Counted from the stretch's first letter, positions 1 to 7,785 are shown. The stretch: DNA of 64,000 nt from Bacillus sp. NTK034 (GCF_017303275.1 NZ_JAFKOJ010000001.1:930001-994000); one strand, 5' to 3'. Made by a program: numbers and translations. Notes: generated from the letters alone by a model not told the origin.

Positions 1-260
1 AAATAGTTAATTTTTACTGGGATTTTTCAAAAAGTGTGGAAGATAAAAAAGATGAACTTTAGCTTGGGCTTCGATTATGATTGTAGAAAGATAATTAAAA
101 ATTTCGGATAAGCCGCCTAATGCAGGGGTAGTACATTTAATATATTCGTTAAATAAATTTACAATTGCCGCTCTAATTGTATACACTAAGAATGATTATC
201 AATTAAAAAATAAATAAGATTCGGAATATAAATATCGATTACCGGAAAGGAGGGACCAAG
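1..260. other. Intergenic, no gene seen
   Basis: AT-rich stretch upstream of yyaC with no convincing ORF. Two weak signals: TTGTATACACT at 177-187, a partial match to the TTGGTATACAA palindrome that recurs downstream, and a Fur-box-like 15-mer at 187-201 matching 13 of 15 positions of the 7-1-7 consensus. Neither is strong enough to call. The yyaC ribosome binding site (AAGGAGG) lies near 246-252. Confidence 0.4.
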
Positions 261-881
261 ATGTGGCCATTTTCATCAAGCAAACAGAACAAAAATGTCG
301 TCAATGCAGCCAGTTATATTTCCATTAAAGAAACGACCGAAGAAGCAGAAATCGAAAAGATGGTAGCTAAGCTGAAACAGATTTTTTACAGCACATCCAG
401 GGACATTGTTATTTTGTGCATTGGTTCTGACCGCTCAACAGGAGACTCTCTTGGGCCATTGGCAGGAAAAATTCTCAAGGAAAAAAACATTACTTATCCA
501 GTTTATGGGACTTTGCAGGAGCCTGTTCACGCATTGAATATCAAGAAAGTAATTAATGAAATCAAAGAAACCCACCATGATCCGTTTATATTTGGCATAG
601 ATGCCTGCCTTGGAGACGAGCGGCAAATCGGCTATCTTTTAATAAGGGAAGGGTCATTTATCCCGGGAAATGCAGTGAATCGGGCTCTTCCAAGTGTGGG
701 TGATTATCATTTGAAGGCAATTGTAAACACGCTGGATCCATTATCACCTGTTCATTCCTTAAATAGCACGAGATTATACATGGTTTTAAAACTGGCTGAA
801 ATCATTGCGGAAATCATTTCGCGTGTAGCGGCAAATGACCGTACTTCCAGAGGAATGATTGAAAAAATGAATGTTCCGTAA
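261..881 (+). CDS. yyaC: Spore protein YyaC (Gpr-like protease fold)
   Basis: This 206-residue protein matches the YyaC family, a sporulation-associated protein related in fold to the germination protease Gpr. Visible family motifs are GSDRSTGDSLGP at residues 55-66, a VYGTLQEPVHA stretch at about 81-91, FGIDACLG at 111-118 and a C-terminal SVGDYHLKAIVN segment. The length is usual for the family. The ATG at 261 follows an AAGGAGG-type ribosome binding site. Its presence supports a spore-forming host. Its proteolytic substrate, if it has one, is not known to me. It stands alone: the next gene starts 91 bases on and has an unrelated function. Confidence 0.88.
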   Translation: MWPFSSSKQNKNVVNAASYISIKETTEEAEIEKMVAKLKQIFYSTSRDIVILCIGSDRSTGDSLGPLAGKILKEKNITYPVYGTLQEPVHALNIKKVINEIKETHHDPFIFGIDACLGDERQIGYLLIREGSFIPGNAVNRALPSVGDYHLKAIVNTLDPLSPVHSLNSTRLYMVLKLAEIIAEIISRVAANDRTSRGMIEKMNVP

Positions 882-972
882 ACATGAAATGGGTAAATCA
901 GCCAAAAAATTGCTGTACCCCGATAGGTAAGTTATAATGAGCTAAGGATACTAAAGAGAAAGAGGGAAAGGG

Positions 973-1647
973 ATGGGGAATAACTGGACGGAAGATAATC
1001 TGATCTCGATACGCGAGAGGGTTTATCTGCATATTAAGGATCTTATTTTGGACGGAGAATTTAAAGCGGGAGACCGGCTGGTGGAACGAGAACTTGCTGA
1101 GAGATTAAACATCAGCAGGACACCCATTCGGGAAGCGCTGTTCCGCCTGGAATCCCAGGGGTTTGTTAAGACAGTCCCAAGAAAAGGCGTAATTGTTGCC
1201 GATATTTCTGAAAAGGAAATTATCGAAGTGTTTACCATTTTATCATCACTTGAAGTTCTGGCAGCAAAATTGGCTGTTCAAAAGCTCGATAAAGAAATGG
1301 AAAGCAAATTCACTGATAGCATAAGAAAGGTCGAGGAATACCTGAACAATCCTGAAGAGGATGCTTCTGAATTACATAGGGAGCTCAATCATCTCCTATA
1401 TAGCTCTGCCAAAAATGTGAAGCTTTATGAGATGCTGAGCGGATTATCCGATTACATTCGCGCATTTGCCAAAATCGGGCATAAAAATCCGGGAAGGGCA
1501 AAGCAGTCAATGGAGGAGCATTTGAAAATCATGGAAGCAATCGTCAATAAAGAAATGGAAATGGCTGAATATCTGACCAAAATACATATTGAGAATTCAA
1601 AAAAAGCATATATTGAAGCGGTGCAGCAAAGTGAAAAGAAAAATTAA
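973..1647 (+). CDS. GntR-family regulator, FCD subfamily (copy 1)
   Basis: 224-residue transcription factor. The N-terminal winged helix (about 10-75) carries the GntR signature (GDRLVERELAERLNISRTP, then IREALFRLESQGFV) and the rest is a helical FCD ligand-binding domain. The HTH is almost identical to that of the regulator at 13624-14310 (both contain ISRTPIREALFRLESQGFVK and TVPRKGV), so the two probably read the same operator. The likely operator is TTGGTATACAA, found upstream of many genes between them. FCD regulators usually sense small organic acids and repress; the ligand here is unknown. The gene converges on the nadX-like gene and shares its terminator. Confidence 0.9.
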   Translation: MGNNWTEDNLISIRERVYLHIKDLILDGEFKAGDRLVERELAERLNISRTPIREALFRLESQGFVKTVPRKGVIVADISEKEIIEVFTILSSLEVLAAKLAVQKLDKEMESKFTDSIRKVEEYLNNPEEDASELHRELNHLLYSSAKNVKLYEMLSGLSDYIRAFAKIGHKNPGRAKQSMEEHLKIMEAIVNKEMEMAEYLTKIHIENSKKAYIEAVQQSEKKN

Positions 1648-1678
1648 GAAAGAGCAGAAGCCCTTTCTTAATTTTTTT
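1643..1678. terminator. Bidirectional terminator between gntR and nadX-like gene
   Basis: Inverted repeat ATTAAGAAAG (1643-1652) with CTTTCTTAAT (1663-1672), followed by a T run. The 5' arm overlaps the end of gntR and the A-rich left flank would serve the convergent gene. Confidence 0.8.
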
Positions 1679-2483
1679 ACACTCCAATCACAATTGGCGA
1701 AGTAAAATTTTTTAAAACCTTGGCCACACTCATGGCGACAATCGGACTGGATTTTGGATTTTCCTCATAAGGAATATTCGAAACGGATATCTCAACTTCG
1801 CCAAAATAACCCTTTGCTTTAATAGTATGAGTGTTCGATTGGATAGTTGGATCAGCATACACTTTTACTTTTGTGTCTTCAAAGCCGATTCCTGCAAGGC
1901 TGAGGGCCGCTGATACATTCACGCTCTGCGGAAAGAGCTTGGACGACTCGCGTGCATTGCCTTCATAAATACAAAATGGTTCTGTCAGAGTATGTAATTC
2001 CACTTTTTCTTCTGCTATCGTACCTTTCCAGCTGCGGGGATGCTTTCTAGTAATTAAGGTAATATCTTCAATTTCCCCCAATGCACCTGCCGCAATCCGG
2101 TCCAGGCCCGCGATAGCTGCAGAGGGAATAAAGATCTGCCGGTTCTGCTGCATGGCCACAGTCTGCAGCTGTTCAAAAAAAATGTTGTCTCCCAATGCTC
2201 CAACGGAAAGTACTACAAGATGGCTCCCATTTGCCAGCACTTTCTCCGCGAACATGTGTAAAGCCTGATGACCCGCTGCCTCTATAATAATATCTAAATC
2301 CCCATTAAAAAATTCTGCTTCATTTGATATAAAAGCAAATGTCTGTTTGTCTGCATGTTCTGCACTATTTTTTCTTCTAACAAGCACAGACTTTAACTCC
2401 ACTTCACCGGCATGGCCGGCTTCAATTAATTCTGCAATAGTCTTCCCCAGCGTTCCATAACCGATTATTCCAGCTTTAAGCAT
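1677..2483 (-). CDS. Aspartate dehydrogenase-like protein (NadX family)
   Basis: 268-residue Rossmann-fold oxidoreductase of the L-aspartate dehydrogenase (NadX) type, which oxidises L-aspartate to iminosuccinate with NAD(P)+. It has GIIGYGTLG at residues 5-13, an IIIEAAGHQAL segment, PSAAIAGLDRIAAGALG mid-protein and a C-terminal catalytic half. A GTG at 2492 is in frame, but it overlaps the AAGGAG ribosome binding site (2492-2497), so the ATG at 2483 with an 8-base spacer is the better start. No nadA or nadC is nearby, so an NAD-biosynthesis role is doubtful. A palindrome, TTGGTATACGA, lies 50 bases upstream and ties it to the local GntR regulon. The substrate in this pathway may be another amino acid or imine. 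Confidence 0.8.
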   Translation of the reverse strand: MLKAGIIGYGTLGKTIAELIEAGHAGEVELKSVLVRRKNSAEHADKQTFAFISNEAEFFNGDLDIIIEAAGHQALHMFAEKVLANGSHLVVLSVGALGDNIFFEQLQTVAMQQNRQIFIPSAAIAGLDRIAAGALGEIEDITLITRKHPRSWKGTIAEEKVELHTLTEPFCIYEGNARESSKLFPQSVNVSAALSLAGIGFEDTKVKVYADPTIQSNTHTIKAKGYFGEVEISVSNIPYEENPKSSPIVAMSVAKVLKNFTSPIVIGV

Positions 2484-2532
2484 ATTTATCACTCCTTCAT
2501 GGGATCACCCCTAACAATAGGAGTCTTGAATT

Positions 2533-2543
2533 TTGGTATACGA
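2533..2543 (-). promoter_or_regulatory. Putative GntR operator 1 (TTGGTATACGA)
   Basis: One mismatch to the local consensus TTGGTATACAA, 50 bases upstream of the nadX-like start. A second TATAC half-site follows at once (2544-2548). Confidence 0.6.
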
Positions 2544-2671
2544 TATACTTTGTGCAATTTTATTCTAGATTTTAACTTAAATTTATTAAGAGAGCAATAT
2601 ATTTTATAGAAAATATTAAAACATCTAAATTTTCAAAATTATTTGCACAATATTCTTTTTTAGTGTTATTA

Positions 2672-2682
2672 TAGTATACAAG
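2672..2682. promoter_or_regulatory. Putative GntR operator 2 (TAGTATACAAG)
   Basis: Weaker member of the TTGGTATACAA family, in the divergent region between the nadX-like gene and the 3040 transporter. Confidence 0.45.
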
Positions 2683-2691
2683 TTAAATATA

Positions 2692-3030
2692 GTGAAAAAG
2701 GGAGGTGGTCAAAATTCTCATGTACCAGAGGAAGAAAGGCTGATCTTTTGGTAAGAACTTCTGAAGGAGCATAAGAAAATAGTATAGTATGATTCGAATG
2801 GCGTACACGCAGATAACAAACACATCAGAGATTATCGCTTTTTGTTTTTTGTTTAGTTTGGTATACAATCCACCAAATGCAGTATGCTTTTTGGAAAAAG
2901 TTTCAAAACCTCCTGAATAAGCCAAGTGTTGAGGTATTACATAGTCAGCTGTAGAAAAACAGATCATGCCTCCTGCAATCTGTCTTTTGCAATCTATTTA
3001 TAAAGAGATTTTTTTATAACGAAAAACGGA
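2692..3030. other. Intergenic region with possible decayed coding sequence
   Basis: About 350 bases before the transporter at 3040. A GTG at 2692 opens a 19-codon frame (ending SHVPEERLIFW) that stops at 2752-2754. The same frame continues with protein-like text (ELLKEHKKIV) broken by another stop, which may be a decayed gene fragment or chance. A 94-codon minus-strand frame over 2683-2967 has its AGGAGG too close to the ATG and contains an operator, so I do not call it a gene. Confidence 0.25.
2858..2868 (+). promoter_or_regulatory. Putative GntR operator 3 (TTGGTATACAA)
   Basis: Perfect match to the regulon consensus, about 170 bases upstream of the transporter gene at 3040. Confidence 0.65.
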
Positions 3031-3039
3031 GGGGAATAT

Positions 3040-4485
3040 ATGGAGTTAACATTTGCTCATTGGGTATATGCAATTGTTACTGTGTCTGTAATCGCAACGA
3101 TGCTTTTCAGAAGAGGCGTTGTCCTGCCTGTTATCATCGGAACTTTCTTTGTGGCAGTCATCTATAAAGGAAGTCTGATCGCTGGCTTCCAGGCGGTCTT
3201 TAACGCTAATCTCCTTGCGGCAAAAGAGCTATTCAGTATATTCTTGATCATCTCCCTCATGATTGCGCTTCTTAATTCTTTGAAAGATCTGGGAGCTGAT
3301 AAAAGGCTTATCGGACCAATTGAGAAGGTAATGATCAACGGGCATGTGTCCTATTTAGTATTAATGGTTACCACTTATGTTATTTCACTCTTTTTCTGGC
3401 CTACTCCTGCTGTCCCGCTTATCTGTGCATTGCTGGTCCCGGCAGCGGTCAGGGCTGGCCTGCCTGTGATGACGGCTGCCATGGTTATAGTCATTGCTGG
3501 CCAGGGAATGGCGCTTTCTTCTGATTATATCATGCAGGTAGCACCGATGCTAAGTGCCAAAGCGGCTGGAATTGATAAAGCACTGGTTGCAGATAAGACA
3601 TTAGTTCTTTCCCTCATTACAGGAGTAAGCGCATTGGCCTATATTTATTTGGCGCATAGAAAATCTATTGTCAAAAATGGCCACCATGACTCCTCGCTAA
3701 ATCCTGAGGATTCAGCATATTTTGGTGTAGCCAATGAACTTGCGGCCACTGCTGAAGAAAGTGCTGAAACCATCCAGAGAAAAAACACATGGGGTAAGGT
3801 CTTTGCTGTATTAGTGCCTTTATCCATGCTGGCTGTTATGGTGTATATGTTCTCAACAAAGTTAACAGGCGGATCCGGATTTGAAGGAACAGATGGAGCT
3901 GCCTTTATCGGCGGGGTAGCGACACTTTTATTAGTGCTTGCCACCGTGGCATTTAATCGCATCCATGCCTTGGATAAAATAAGCGAGCATTTAACCGAAG
4001 GGTTTGTATTTGCCTTTAGAGCGATGGCCCCGGTTATTCCAATAGCAGGTTTCTTCTTTATGGGAAGCTCAGACTTCACCGGCACGATACTATCCTTAGA
4101 TGAAAACGCTTCCAAACCTGCGTTTTTGTTCGATATGATACAGGCAGGCCAGGCTTATATTCCTGAAAATGCCTTTATTGCCGGTTTTGGTCTCTTGATA
4201 GTAGGTTTAATTACTGGCTTGGATGGTTCAGGCTTTTCTGGGCTGCCGTTAACAGGTGCCTTATCCGGTGCTTTGGCAAATGGAAGCCATATCGACCCTT
4301 CCACATTGGCAGCGATCGGGCAGATGGGCGCCATCTGGGGTGGAGGAACGATTGTTGCCTGGTCCTCCCTTGTGGCAGTAGCAGGGTTCCTCCAGCTTTC
4401 ACCTTTGGAACTGGCCAGGAAAAACTTTATTCCTGTTGTCGCCAGTCTTTTTATTGCCACATTAATTGCTATATTAATTTGGTAA
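3040..4485 (+). CDS. Multi-pass membrane transporter, ion/organic-acid type
   Basis: 481-residue, very hydrophobic protein with roughly 12 membrane segments and one long polar loop near residues 205-250 (AATAEESAETIQRKNTWGK). The hydrophobic repeats with conserved Gly/Pro turns (FFWPTPAVPLICALLVPAA; AFIAGFGLLIVGLITGLDG) resemble secondary transporters of the broad ion-transporter superfamily. I cannot assign a named family. The start is well supported by GGAGGGG about 5 bases before the ATG. It lies downstream of operator 3 and next to catabolic genes, so uptake of an organic acid or amino-acid-like substrate of the regulon is likely. It ends in a terminator, so it is probably monocistronic. 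Confidence 0.75.
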   Translation: MELTFAHWVYAIVTVSVIATMLFRRGVVLPVIIGTFFVAVIYKGSLIAGFQAVFNANLLAAKELFSIFLIISLMIALLNSLKDLGADKRLIGPIEKVMINGHVSYLVLMVTTYVISLFFWPTPAVPLICALLVPAAVRAGLPVMTAAMVIVIAGQGMALSSDYIMQVAPMLSAKAAGIDKALVADKTLVLSLITGVSALAYIYLAHRKSIVKNGHHDSSLNPEDSAYFGVANELAATAEESAETIQRKNTWGKVFAVLVPLSMLAVMVYMFSTKLTGGSGFEGTDGAAFIGGVATLLLVLATVAFNRIHALDKISEHLTEGFVFAFRAMAPVIPIAGFFFMGSSDFTGTILSLDENASKPAFLFDMIQAGQAYIPENAFIAGFGLLIVGLITGLDGSGFSGLPLTGALSGALANGSHIDPSTLAAIGQMGAIWGGGTIVAWSSLVAVAGFLQLSPLELARKNFIPVVASLFIATLIAILIW

Positions 4486-4507
4486 AACAGTAATCTTGAA
4501 AAATAAA

Positions 4508-4559
4508 AGGCTATCCTGCAAAGTTAGAATATACTAACTTAGGGGATAGTCTTTTTTTC
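4508..4559 (+). terminator. Terminator after the 3040 transporter
   Basis: Nested hairpin: outer stem AGGCTATCC / GGATAGTCT and inner stem AAGTTAG (4521-4527) / CTAACTT (4534-4540), followed by TTTTTTT. Confidence 0.8.
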
Positions 4560-4580
4560 AGACAGAATAGGAGGCACATG

Positions 4581-5261
4581 ATGAAAATAGGTTTAGCAGG
4601 GATTGGAAAATTGGGGACTGCCATGATGACTCAATGGCATAAATCTAATCTTTCAATCGGCTTTTATCATCCCGACAGGTCAAAGGCAGAACAGTTTGCT
4701 GAAAAATTCCCAAACGGATGCCCTTTAACCGATGACGAGCTGAAGCAAATGGATGTGATTCTGCTCGCTTTACCTGCCGGAAAAGTGATTTCTTTTATAG
4801 AAAGTATGTTTCCTGTGGAATCTTCTATCGATTTCATCAACATGGCGACTGCGCTTTCAACGAACAGTATTAGAGGAAGATTCCCTTCCTGCAAGGTATA
4901 CGGATTAAAATACATGGGGCATTCGAGAGATTTAATGGAGAATGGAAATGGGTTGTTTATTTCAGAGGACCAGCTGCCGGATCCGATAGTGGATCTTTTC
5001 AAGCCTTTGGGGGAAATAGTAAAGGACAGTGAAGACAGATTATCAGAAATAAACAAACTGGCTACATTTTTTGCTGTCAAGACAGCAGTCGAAATCGAGG
5101 ATGATTTTATCCGCAAAAATTATCCCCCTGCATACATCAAAAGAGCTCTCGCCTCCCTGGCACCTGAAGTTATCCGCTCTTACAGTGAAGGCACCTTGGG
5201 GCATTTTGCACAGGAGATTGTCAATGAAATACAAAAGTCCACTAAAAAAGCTGCTGATTAA
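4581..5261 (+). CDS. NAD(P)-binding oxidoreductase (NADP-Rossmann, P5CR/F420-oxidoreductase-like)
   Basis: 226-residue protein with an N-terminal Rossmann motif (MKIGLAGIGKLGTAM), then DVILLALPAGKV as in pyrroline-5-carboxylate reductase and F420-dependent NADP oxidoreductase-like proteins, and a helical C-terminal half. ATGs occur at 4578 and 4581; AGGAGG at 4569-4574 gives the better 6-base spacing to 4581. The reaction is unknown; an imine or keto-acid reduction would fit the neighbouring aspartate-dehydrogenase-like and RidA proteins. The last codons form the left arm of a bidirectional terminator shared with the convergent transporter gene. Confidence 0.72.
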   Translation: MKIGLAGIGKLGTAMMTQWHKSNLSIGFYHPDRSKAEQFAEKFPNGCPLTDDELKQMDVILLALPAGKVISFIESMFPVESSIDFINMATALSTNSIRGRFPSCKVYGLKYMGHSRDLMENGNGLFISEDQLPDPIVDLFKPLGEIVKDSEDRLSEINKLATFFAVKTAVEIEDDFIRKNYPPAYIKRALASLAPEVIRSYSEGTLGHFAQEIVNEIQKSTKKAAD

Positions 5262-5285
5262 ACTAGTTGATCAGCAGCTTTTTCT
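5247..5285. terminator. Bidirectional terminator overlapping the 3' end of the 4581 gene
   Basis: 12-bp stem AAAGCTGCTGAT (5247-5258) / ATCAGCAGCTTT (5270-5281), flanked by an A run and a T run, between convergent genes. Confidence 0.85.
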
Positions 5286-5286
5286 A

Positions 5287-6669
5287 TTAGAACAATCTTT
5301 CCAGTAAAAACAAATAGAGCATCACACAAGCAACATAAACTGCCGCGAAAGGCATATTCCAGTTGGAGACTTTATAGGAATCTACTTTGATAATGTTGGA
5401 CATGAGTCCAAGAGTGGCATTATATGGACCCACTAAGAAGGCGGAAACAGCCCCTGACAGCATGGCAACTGTCAGAATGTGAGGGGAAATCCCGATGGCT
5501 GCCGGGTTTACGCCTTCAATCATCAATGCAAGTGAGACAGCTGGATGAAGCCCCAGAAAGGCAAGCCCTAAAGGAATCAAAGGCAGGATAATCAGGAAAA
5601 CTTCGACCCCTGCAACGTTTATAAAAGCTGCAATCCAGCCATAAAGGACTTCATTTGCCTTAGAAAAGTTAATAGCTGAGATAAAAAAGCCAGTTGATAA
5701 AAAGATGAAAAATTGATCCTTCATGCTCATGGCGAAGGAATTGAAATGGCCGGCAAGCTGATCGCCAAATTCTCTCCCTTTTTTTAAAATAAGGGACCAG
5801 CTGAATGCAAATGGAATAACGATCAAAGAAACAAGGATTAAGAAAGGCAAAGAAAACTGCGTCTCAGCAAGGGAAACAAGAACATTAAAAATAGCGATGG
5901 CAAAAAGGATTTGAAAAACTCTGCCCGGCCGGCCGGCATTGTTCACTTCCAGGGCTGCCGCTGTTTCGTGCACAGATTCTTCTCCAGCGTGCTGGAGTTT
6001 CATAGGCTGGGATTGACGGGAACCAATAAACCAATCCATTGCTAAGCCCAATATGCTCAGCGGAATGACATAGGGGAGGATGGATACCCAGCTGACTCCC
6101 GTCATCGTAATCACTATTCCCACAATAGGCGTTACTGGCGCCCAAATTAAAGGCATGGCAAACCCCCTGGAAATCGCTCTGCTCATGAATCGTTCCTTAT
6201 TTCTCACGGGAAAGCCCCCGAGTGCCGGCCGGATTGAATAATACGTCATGGGAAGAGTGGCAAGATTCATAAAAATGCTAAAAAAGTAAGAAATTCCCGA
6301 AGTCATCATATATAAATGACCAGATGTTTTTATTCGTTTTTGAATGATAGCCTGGATGCCTTCCCCGTACCGCCCAACTTTAATCGGGATGCCCAGGATC
6401 GGTATTAACGTAAACATGGTAAGCAAATCAAGCATTGGCCCAAAGGCAAGAATATATTGCTGCCACTCTGAGCCGCTTGTCCAAAGCAGGACAGCACCAA
6501 AAGCCAGGAACACGCCACCCAGAATCTGAACAAATTTCTTCGCAAGCCTAAAGGTCAAAACGACTATGATAAAACTCAGGACAGAGAGGAGGGGATCGAT
6601 ATTCCATTGCGGAAGCAAAGTGGACAGCAAATATAAACCAATCACAGTCAAAAATAAAACTCTCAGCAT
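5287..6669 (-). CDS. Second multi-pass membrane transporter of the regulon
   Basis: 460-residue integral membrane protein with about 11-12 hydrophobic segments. It is unrelated in sequence to the 3040 transporter. Features include a basic loop (KVGRYGEGIQAIIQKRIKTS), a paired hydrophobic core (FAMPLIWAPVTPIVGIVITM) and a second-half GLAFLGLHPAVSLALMIEG stretch typical of inverted-repeat secondary carriers. I do not recognise the exact family. An in-frame TTG at 6720 would add 17 residues but lies inside a perfect operator, so the ATG at 6669, preceded by GAGGGTG, is chosen. It may import or export a pathway compound. Confidence 0.73.
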   Translation of the reverse strand: MLRVLFLTVIGLYLLSTLLPQWNIDPLLSVLSFIIVVLTFRLAKKFVQILGGVFLAFGAVLLWTSGSEWQQYILAFGPMLDLLTMFTLIPILGIPIKVGRYGEGIQAIIQKRIKTSGHLYMMTSGISYFFSIFMNLATLPMTYYSIRPALGGFPVRNKERFMSRAISRGFAMPLIWAPVTPIVGIVITMTGVSWVSILPYVIPLSILGLAMDWFIGSRQSQPMKLQHAGEESVHETAAALEVNNAGRPGRVFQILFAIAIFNVLVSLAETQFSLPFLILVSLIVIPFAFSWSLILKKGREFGDQLAGHFNSFAMSMKDQFFIFLSTGFFISAINFSKANEVLYGWIAAFINVAGVEVFLIILPLIPLGLAFLGLHPAVSLALMIEGVNPAAIGISPHILTVAMLSGAVSAFLVGPYNATLGLMSNIIKVDSYKVSNWNMPFAAVYVACVMLYLFLLERLF

Positions 6670-6709
6670 ATCAGACACCCTCGCGATCTTTAATGAAGTG
6701 AATATTGAA

Positions 6710-6720
6710 TTGTATACCAA
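6710..6720 (-). promoter_or_regulatory. Putative GntR operator 4 (TTGGTATACAA on minus strand)
   Basis: Perfect consensus match 40 bases upstream of the ATG of the 5287-6669 transporter, placed to block its promoter or early transcription. Confidence 0.68.
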
Positions 6721-6780
6721 ATTGCAATAATCTCTTTATTTGTTCAAAATTCAGCCGCGTTTTATATGAAATTTTGGTAT

Positions 6781-6791
6781 TTGGTATACAA
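6781..6791 (+). promoter_or_regulatory. Putative GntR operator 5 (TTGGTATACAA)
   Basis: Perfect match, preceded by a TTTTGGTAT half-site at 6772-6780. It sits just upstream of the -35 of the small ORF at 6863. Confidence 0.68.
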
Positions 6792-6796
6792 TTTTG

Positions 6797-6825
6797 TTGT
6801 AAATTTTTAAAATCCATAATATAAT
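6797..6825 (+). promoter_or_regulatory. Sigma-A-type promoter of the 28-residue ORF
   Basis: TTGTAA (6797-6802), a 17-base spacer, and TATAAT (6820-6825). Transcription would begin near 6832, about 30 bases before the ATG at 6863. Confidence 0.6.
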
Positions 6826-6862
6826 TAAAATAACAGGTTAGAGAAAAAAGGAGGCTGCCCCC

Positions 6863-6949
6863 ATGTTCCATTTTTTATTTGGATCCAAATATGCAATTGA
6901 GAAAACAGAAAGAAAATTAGCCCGTTTAAGAAGAACATTAAAATTCTAG
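6863..6949 (+). CDS. 28-residue basic peptide, unknown function
   Basis: Too short for usual gene callers, but it has a complete transcription unit: operator (6781), promoter (6797-6825), AAAGGAGG ribosome binding site 8 bases from the ATG, and a terminator 5 bases past the stop. The peptide starts with a short hydrophobic part (MFHFLFGSKYAI) and continues as a strongly basic, probably helical tail (KTERKLARLRRTLKF), so it could be amphipathic and membrane-associated or bind nucleic acid. I recognise no family. It may be a regulatory or accessory peptide of the GntR regulon; the alternative is a leader peptide of a short RNA. Confidence 0.6.
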   Translation: MFHFLFGSKYAIEKTERKLARLRRTLKF

Positions 6950-6954
6950 TCAGG

Positions 6955-6977
6955 CCGCCATTATTTGGCGGTTTTTT
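6955..6977 (+). terminator. Terminator of the 28-residue ORF
   Basis: CCGCCA (6955-6960), loop TTATT, TGGCGG (6966-6971), then TTTTTT. Confidence 0.85.
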
Positions 6978-7019
6978 CTATAGAATAAGAAAGTTAGAAA
7001 CTTTGAACTCAGAAAACTG

Positions 7020-7175
7020 TATAGCGCAAACACCCTACCCCTCCAGGTGAGGCCACCAGGACAAGGAAGGCTTCGTCAGCCTTAAACATCGCACGACCGA
7101 AAGCGGTAGCTTTTGGGAGGAGATGGCGTTCTTAGTCAGCGTTCCTTCTTGGGCAACTCGCTACCCCTTTACATG
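7020..7175. repeat. Structured, GC-richer intergenic element, unclassified
   Basis: A 150-base stretch clearly less AT-rich than its flanks and without a plausible ORF. It has small hairpins: AAGGC (7067-7071) / GCCTT (7079-7083), and ACCG / CGGT around an AAAG loop (7096-7107). The style resembles dispersed non-coding repeats of Bacillaceae, but I cannot name it and this window has only one copy. It could also be a small structured RNA. Confidence 0.4.
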
Positions 7176-7183
7176 TGAACAGA

Positions 7184-7216
7184 AAACCCGGAAGAAGAGC
7201 GGCTTCCTCCGGGTTT
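7184..7216 (-). terminator. Terminator of the 7228-7563 gene
   Basis: 14-bp stem with one mismatch: AAACCCGGAAGAAG (7184-7197) / CTTCCTCCGGGTTT (7203-7216). Read on the minus strand it ends in a short T run. Confidence 0.75.
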
Positions 7217-7227
7217 AGTAATGACAT

Positions 7228-7563
7228 TTATACTGCTGCTTCATCGGTTTTTACCAGTTTGGAATGAATGGAGTCTTCGCTATTGCCTGAAGCTTTTACT
7301 ATTTCATCCAATTCTTCTCTGGCTGCTTCCAGCGTTTCAAACCGTTCAAAAAATTTAACACCAATATGATTCACATACTCTTTACCTTCATACTCTTCAT
7401 AAAGCTGGATTTTCATATTCTCATCCAAAACTTCCGCGATTGTGTACTTTGCCTTCAGGTTATCGAAGAAATAAAAATGATATGTCTCAACCGGCTTTAG
7501 ACCCTCGTTTTCAAGTATCGTCTGGAAAGTATCTTTATTTGTTAATACAATATATTTACCCAA
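7228..7563 (-). CDS. Unrecognised 111-residue protein of the GntR regulon
   Basis: Soluble, acidic protein with no signal peptide or membrane segment. It starts at TTG 7563, preceded by GGGAG with an 8-base spacer. The sequence has alternating strand-like and helical segments (KYIVLTNKDTFQTI, ETYHFYFFDNLKAKYTIAEV, KFFERFETLEAAREELDEIV) and an unstructured acidic tail. No cysteine or metal motif is visible. I do not recognise the family. An operator-like TTGTATACCAT lies about 95 bases upstream, and the divergent neighbour is a ferredoxin. A role as a small accessory or coupling protein of an oxygenase is a guess from context only. Confidence 0.6.
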   Translation of the reverse strand: MGKYIVLTNKDTFQTILENEGLKPVETYHFYFFDNLKAKYTIAEVLDENMKIQLYEEYEGKEYVNHIGVKFFERFETLEAAREELDEIVKASGNSEDSIHSKLVKTDEAAV

Positions 7564-7656
7564 TTAAAACACTCCCTTAGTTTTGTTTGAAATTAGTTAC
7601 AAAATCCAGAATTGATCATATGTAGCTCGTGAGGCAACCTCCTCTTCTTTGGGATA

Positions 7657-7667
7657 TTGTATACCAT
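7657..7667 (-). promoter_or_regulatory. Putative GntR operator 6 (TTGTATACCAT)
   Basis: Reads ATGGTATACAA on the minus strand, one mismatch from consensus, upstream of the 7228-7563 gene. Confidence 0.6.
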
Positions 7668-7785
7668 TCCACTTACGTTTATTTTATACTATGGTTTTGA
7701 AATATTCAATAATATATTCTAAATTTTTTAATAATTCGGTGAAAATCAGTTCTACTTTTCTTTAAAAAGATAGAGGTGAGTAAAA

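Noticed and set aside
187-201. Fur box before yyaC
   Set aside because: 13 of 15 matches in AT-rich DNA, and yyaC is not an iron gene; not enough to call.
2683-2967. 94-codon minus-strand frame
   Set aside because: AGGAGG is one base from the ATG, the frame spans an operator and the sequence resembles no protein family.
6670-6720. TTG start giving a 477-residue transporter
   Set aside because: The TTG is part of a perfect operator palindrome and has no ribosome binding site; ATG 6669 does better.
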